From: Goniomonas avonlea
Taxonomy: Eukaryota; Cryptophyceae; Goniomonadida; Goniomonadaceae
Assembly: GCA_003573635.1 (NCBI GenBank)
Contig: QUTJ01031414.1
Span: forward strand, 1 to 11,583
Reading direction: 5' to 3'
DNA length: 11,583 nucleotides
Shown here one piece after another: positions 8,289-11,583 of the stretch. The stretch's first letter is position 1. Each line of letters opens with the position of its first letter. Under the pieces are notes generated by a model. That model searched no databases, was not told the origin of the DNA, and worked only from the letters and a program-made list of their open reading frames with translations. The translations under genes and the position numbers were made by a program.

Positions 8289-9963
8289 TCATATTGGCAG
8301 GTCCAGCTGGGCGACAACCACACCGACGTTATCAGCAGAGCCTTTTGCCTGCCATCGTCGCAATGATTCTTGCAGGATCAAATCACAGGCCTCCGCTGCT
8401 GTCCCGCAACCAAGCACCAGGTCACCCACCTGTCAACGCGGGTCAACATATGAGCGGGGAAAATGGCTTTTCGATGGCGAACGAAGTCAGGGCAAGCGGT
8501 GTTGCAAATTGGGCTGTCTAGTTGAGATGTGTGAGGTGAAAGGTGCCAATTGCAAAGCGGACGAAAGGGATCGGCCTGGGAACGCCAAGGTACACACCTC
8601 CTGCGACGACATCACGTCCCAGACACCGTCAGAGCCAACAACAAGGAGTTTGTGGGTTGGTTGAAGTGCGACAGTCGTTATCTCTGGGAGCGCTGATACG
8701 CCCTGCGGAATTCCGTGTCAGCCTCGCACAGGGGAAACTGAGCGCACCAAGGAATGTGCGTAGGTGTCGCCCAGCGACCGCGAGAGCATCAAGCCAGGAA
8801 AAGGATCCACTCTGCGGGATCACAGATATTTAGAGAAGGTAACCTTGCGAACGTCAGGATGGGGCGCGCACGCGTGATAGACCCGTGGTGGTCCAATGGT
8901 GTTGCCCGCAGCGTCCATCTTGCATACCACACGGCCGCCTTGCATCTCAATGCGCCCTTTCTCCTTGGCATCGTCTGGTCGGTGGTCTTTTCCGAGGTTC
9001 TCAACCGTCGCCAGGTTGTGTGTGCCAGTGGATACGAGTATCCCCCTGGAATCACCCGCATGGGCAAAGTACAGCACATTGCCCGCGACCAACGCAACTG
9101 AGGCCGTTGCACCACTAAATTTACTCTCCCGCTCTGAAGCAGCGAGTTCTCTGAACGTCAAGGGTCAACCACAGCCAGAACCATAGCAAACAAACCTTTG
9201 CACTGCTATGAACGCAGACTTCAGCGCATCCTGAGGTGGGGTGCTGCTCCCAAGTGACAACTTGAGGCGGCGCTCCATGGCTTGTTCACAAAACTGCGCA
9301 CACTGGGAAAACTGTCAGAGCTGGGACAAGTGCTCAACACCTCACCCCAAGTCCATCTTGACCGTGCCCATCGAATACAGTAAACATTCCGTAATGTTCC
9401 TCTCCATCCCAGGAGATGATTGCAGATACAACGTCTTGATTTTCAGATTTCAATGGATTGCCTGTCATAGCGCTATTTGCCCCAATATGGGTCACAGAAG
9501 AGCAATCCACCACTGGCGCCTTGCAGAGTGTCGACGGGTCCCACTGAGAAAGGAGTCAAAGCGAGGCAATGAAAGATATCTGAGGCACCAGCTCAGCTTC
9601 TCGGCTTTGGACACCGCTACTATCTGGAGGCGCTGTCGGGTCTGGGGACAACGAGAAATCACCATTTGACAATGGTTTGGATTTGGCGGCTGGGGGGGTC
9701 TTCGGAGCAGGAATCGTTGGTTGGGGTTCCAGAGAATCCTTCCGCGCAGATGCCGCCACAGCGCCCGTCGCAACTGGTTCGGGCTGCTTGACAGCAGCCG
9801 CTTTTGATTTACCAGACCCAATGTTGCCGGGAATGTCCCTCGAGTCAGTTGAGGTCAGCGAATGGCGCCGCTTGAAGCAAAAGTTGCTTGTTTCAAGTAG
9901 CGCCTGAGAGTTTAGACACCCTTGATATCCCGAAAACGATAGGCCCATTATTGATGTCGTCAT
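8289..9963 (-). CDS. PP2C-family (PPM) Ser/Thr protein phosphatase, complete
   Basis: Seven exons: 9963-9589, 9543-9346, 9302-9196, 9150-8872, 8811-8748, 8702-8598, 8429-8289 (TGA). Introns are 45, 43, 45, 60, 45 and 168 nt, all GT-AG, and phases agree; 422 residues. PP2C enzymes are metal-dependent phosphatases that remove phosphate from Ser/Thr in signalling proteins. Motifs appear in canonical order: SENQD (D162), VFDGHG (D183), SGAT (239-242), HAGDSRG (257-263), DHRPDD, PGLMLSRSLGD, LPEI, GSDGVWD (D366 and D370) and SADNVGVVVA (D409, N410). The metal-binding aspartates are therefore present, so it is probably active. The second glycine of DGHGG is Gln here. Residues 1-125 are Pro/Ala/Ser-rich and look disordered; the exact start is uncertain (ATG 9963 or 9948). 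The gene is divergent from the USP gene and overlaps its start. Confidence 0.9.
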
Positions 9964-11583
9964 ACATGAGTCTCTCCGACTCTCTTGACTCCCTTGAGCG
10001 AGCTGCGAGAGCCGGCATGGACATCTTCAGCGACGACACAACTTTCATGGACGGGGCAGGTCGTGACCTTATCGGCGACTACAATGATGCCAATAGTGGT
10101 GCGAAGAAGATTCGCCCTGTTCCAATTGTGTTTGAAGATGCGATAGACGATGTGAACAACATGGGGATAGCACGAAGCATTGGACCAATGCTGCCGAGCT
10201 CCAGCTCATATTACTTCCATCGCAACCGAGTCACGGACAGGTTCCGTGGCCTTTCCAACCAAGGAGCCACGTGTTATATGAATTCTCTTTTGCAGAGCCT
10301 ATACATGACACCAGGCAAGTTTCCAAGTGGTGAAATTGCGTCTGACCCGGAATAGAGTTTCGCAATGCACTTTTCAACTGGCAACTCCCAATGGAAAAAA
10401 TTGCTGACCCTGAGAAGCGAAAGCGCAACATCCCTTTCCATCTCCAGAAGCTTTTTGCCGGGCTGCAACTGAGTAAGGAGCGGGCTCTGGAGACCACGGT
10501 GTGCGCGATCCGCGTCCGATGAGAGCTGACGTTCGGCAGGATTTGACCAAGAGCTTCGGGTGGGACGATTCAGAGGCATTCACACAACACGATGTTCAGG
10601 AGTTACTTTTGGTGGGTGACATTACTCCGTGAGGCTCGACCATGTTTGAGCCCAACGACAGGTTCTGTTCGACGCTCTCGAGAAGGCGTTCGCCAAGACT
10701 CCACAGGCACAACTGATCCAGAACATGTACGAGGTGAGTTTACTGTTGTCACATGCCTCAAACTGTTTGACTTGTGTCCATCCAGGGAGAGGTTGCAGAC
10801 TATGTGCAGTGCCGCGAGTGTGGTCAAGAAAACACTCGCTCCGCCACCTTCATCGATCTCCAGTTGCAGGTTCGCTTGACTTGTGCTTCGTGACCCTCAA
10901 TGTATGGCTCGGCGTTGCTCACACAGGATTCAGATCAAAGAATTTGGGGCCACTGAGGCTGTGAAGAGTGTGGAGGAGGCACTTCAGAAAACGATGACGC
11001 CCACACTGCTCGAGGGCGACAACCAATACAACTGCGAGCGGTGTGGACACCCGACTGATGCCCTCAAGGTGGGGTCAATGACTACTGCCCCCCCCTTGCT
11101 GCACACGTCTTTGAGGTGAAAACGTACTTGATGTGACAGGAACTGCCATTTAGGAAACTCGTCCTCGCACAGTGTTTCGCTGGCGGAGTGCGAGGTCCTA
11201 TTCAGTTTTATGTTGGGGTTGACAACCGCATCCCAGGGGCAACGGTTTACACGCATTCCGTACGTCCTGTTCTTGACGCTCGCTCGCTTCGACCTGGACT
11301 ACGAGACCATGAATCGCGTCAAACTCAACGACCGAGTGGAGTTTCCGCGACTCCTGAACATGGCCCCGTTCGTCAGTGCCCCGGTGAGTTTTACGACACT
11401 GCCCCAACACTGCCCCAACACTGCCATGTTGTCAGTGCCCCCATGAGTCACGGTGGTGGCTCCTGAAGCCTGTTTGTGGAGTTCGTGGCACCGCACCCTC
11501 TCCCTCTCGTTCTGCCTCAGTGTTCTGTTGGTGTTCACGTCCAGCGCAGGCAGGTGCCGCAGCAGGGTCAGAAGGAGGCGGCG
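9954..11583 (+). CDS. USP47/USP7-type ubiquitin-specific protease (deubiquitinase), 5' part, cut by window edge
   Basis: Exons: 9954-10314, 10356-10498, 10540-10611, 10662-10733, 10786-10869, 10934-11068, 11237-11383, then probably 11545-11583. Most introns are 41-64 nt. The first is GC-AG (AG|GCAAGT) and the sixth is 168 nt. USPs are cysteine proteases that remove ubiquitin from substrates. Seen: the Cys box GLSNQGATCYMNSLLQSLYM with catalytic C107, TPEFRNALFNW, KRNIPFHLQKLFAGLQLSKE, TKSFGWDDSEAFTQHDVQEL, then LVLFDALE. Two CxxC pairs for structural zinc follow at C225/C228 and C278/C281. Then come RIPYVLFLTLARFDLDYETM and NRVKLNDRVEFP. The wording MTPEFRNAL, SKERALETT and VEEAL favours USP47 over USP7. 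The usual LxLKRF reads LTLARF. The His box lies beyond the window. N-terminal residues 1-90 are unassigned; ATG 9966 is an alternative start. Confidence 0.9.
10315..10355 (+). other. Minimal 41-nt GC-AG intron in the USP gene
   Basis: The donor reads CCAG|GCAAGT and the acceptor AATAG|AGTTT. Removing it restores the family sequence YMTPEFRN; read through, the frame meets a stop at 10353-10355. GC-AG introns normally carry exactly this strengthened donor consensus (AG|GCAAGT), so the call follows from both frame and consensus. Confidence 0.85.
11397..11425 (+). repeat. 11-nt tandem repeat in intron (2.6 units)
   Basis: The unit CACTGCCCCAA is repeated at 11397-11407 and 11408-11418, with a partial third at 11419-11425. 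It lies just inside the intron that begins at 11384 of the USP gene. Confidence 0.85.

Noticed and set aside
8119-8664. 181-codon plus-strand frame
   Set aside because: It runs antisense across the last two PP2C exons and the intron between them, has no domain, and conflicts with the well-supported phosphatase.
1-11583. Search for CRISPR arrays, prophage genes, bacterial defence islands, rRNA
   Set aside because: None were seen. The splice structure and gene families are eukaryotic, and the repeats found are microsatellites, short tandems, one direct-repeat pair, one exon-start duplication and small inverted repeats.

Overview
The window looks like nuclear DNA of a GC-rich, intron-dense, gene-compact unicellular eukaryote. 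No bacterial operon or Shine-Dalgarno layout is present. The reading frames join only through many short GT-AG introns, mostly 41-60 nt, with a few of 100-630 nt. I cannot place the lineage from sequence alone. Four protein-coding genes are recognisable. Three lie on the minus strand and one on the plus strand, and two of them run off the window edges.

Layout from left to right. (1) 1-2662, minus: a PH-domain protein with a very long Ser/Pro/Arg-rich and then Gln-rich tail, cut at the left edge. (2) 2663-3205: an intergenic stretch with an imperfect ~85-bp direct repeat. (3) 3206-7593, minus: my splice reconstruction gives one 16-exon gene of about 678 codons that joins five ankyrin repeats, a thioredoxin-fold 'redoxin' domain lacking both active-site cysteines, an Ala-rich linker and two ZZ-like zinc fingers. 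I do not recognise this architecture, and it is the most interesting object in the window. (4) 7594-8288: intergenic, with a cluster of inverted repeats built on ACCAG/CTGGT. (5) 8289-9963, minus: a complete seven-exon PP2C-family Ser/Thr phosphatase. (6) 9954-11583, plus: the N-terminal part of a USP47/USP7-type deubiquitinase, cut at the right edge.

The phosphatase and the deubiquitinase are divergent, and their first ATGs overlap on opposite strands, so any promoter must lie inside coding sequence. The gene contents (PH, ANK/ZZ adaptor, PP2C, USP) suggest signalling and ubiquitin-related roles. Nothing shows that they act in one pathway. All exon boundaries were read by eye from reading-frame continuity, splice consensus and family motifs; transcript data would settle the ambiguous ones, which are flagged in each entry.
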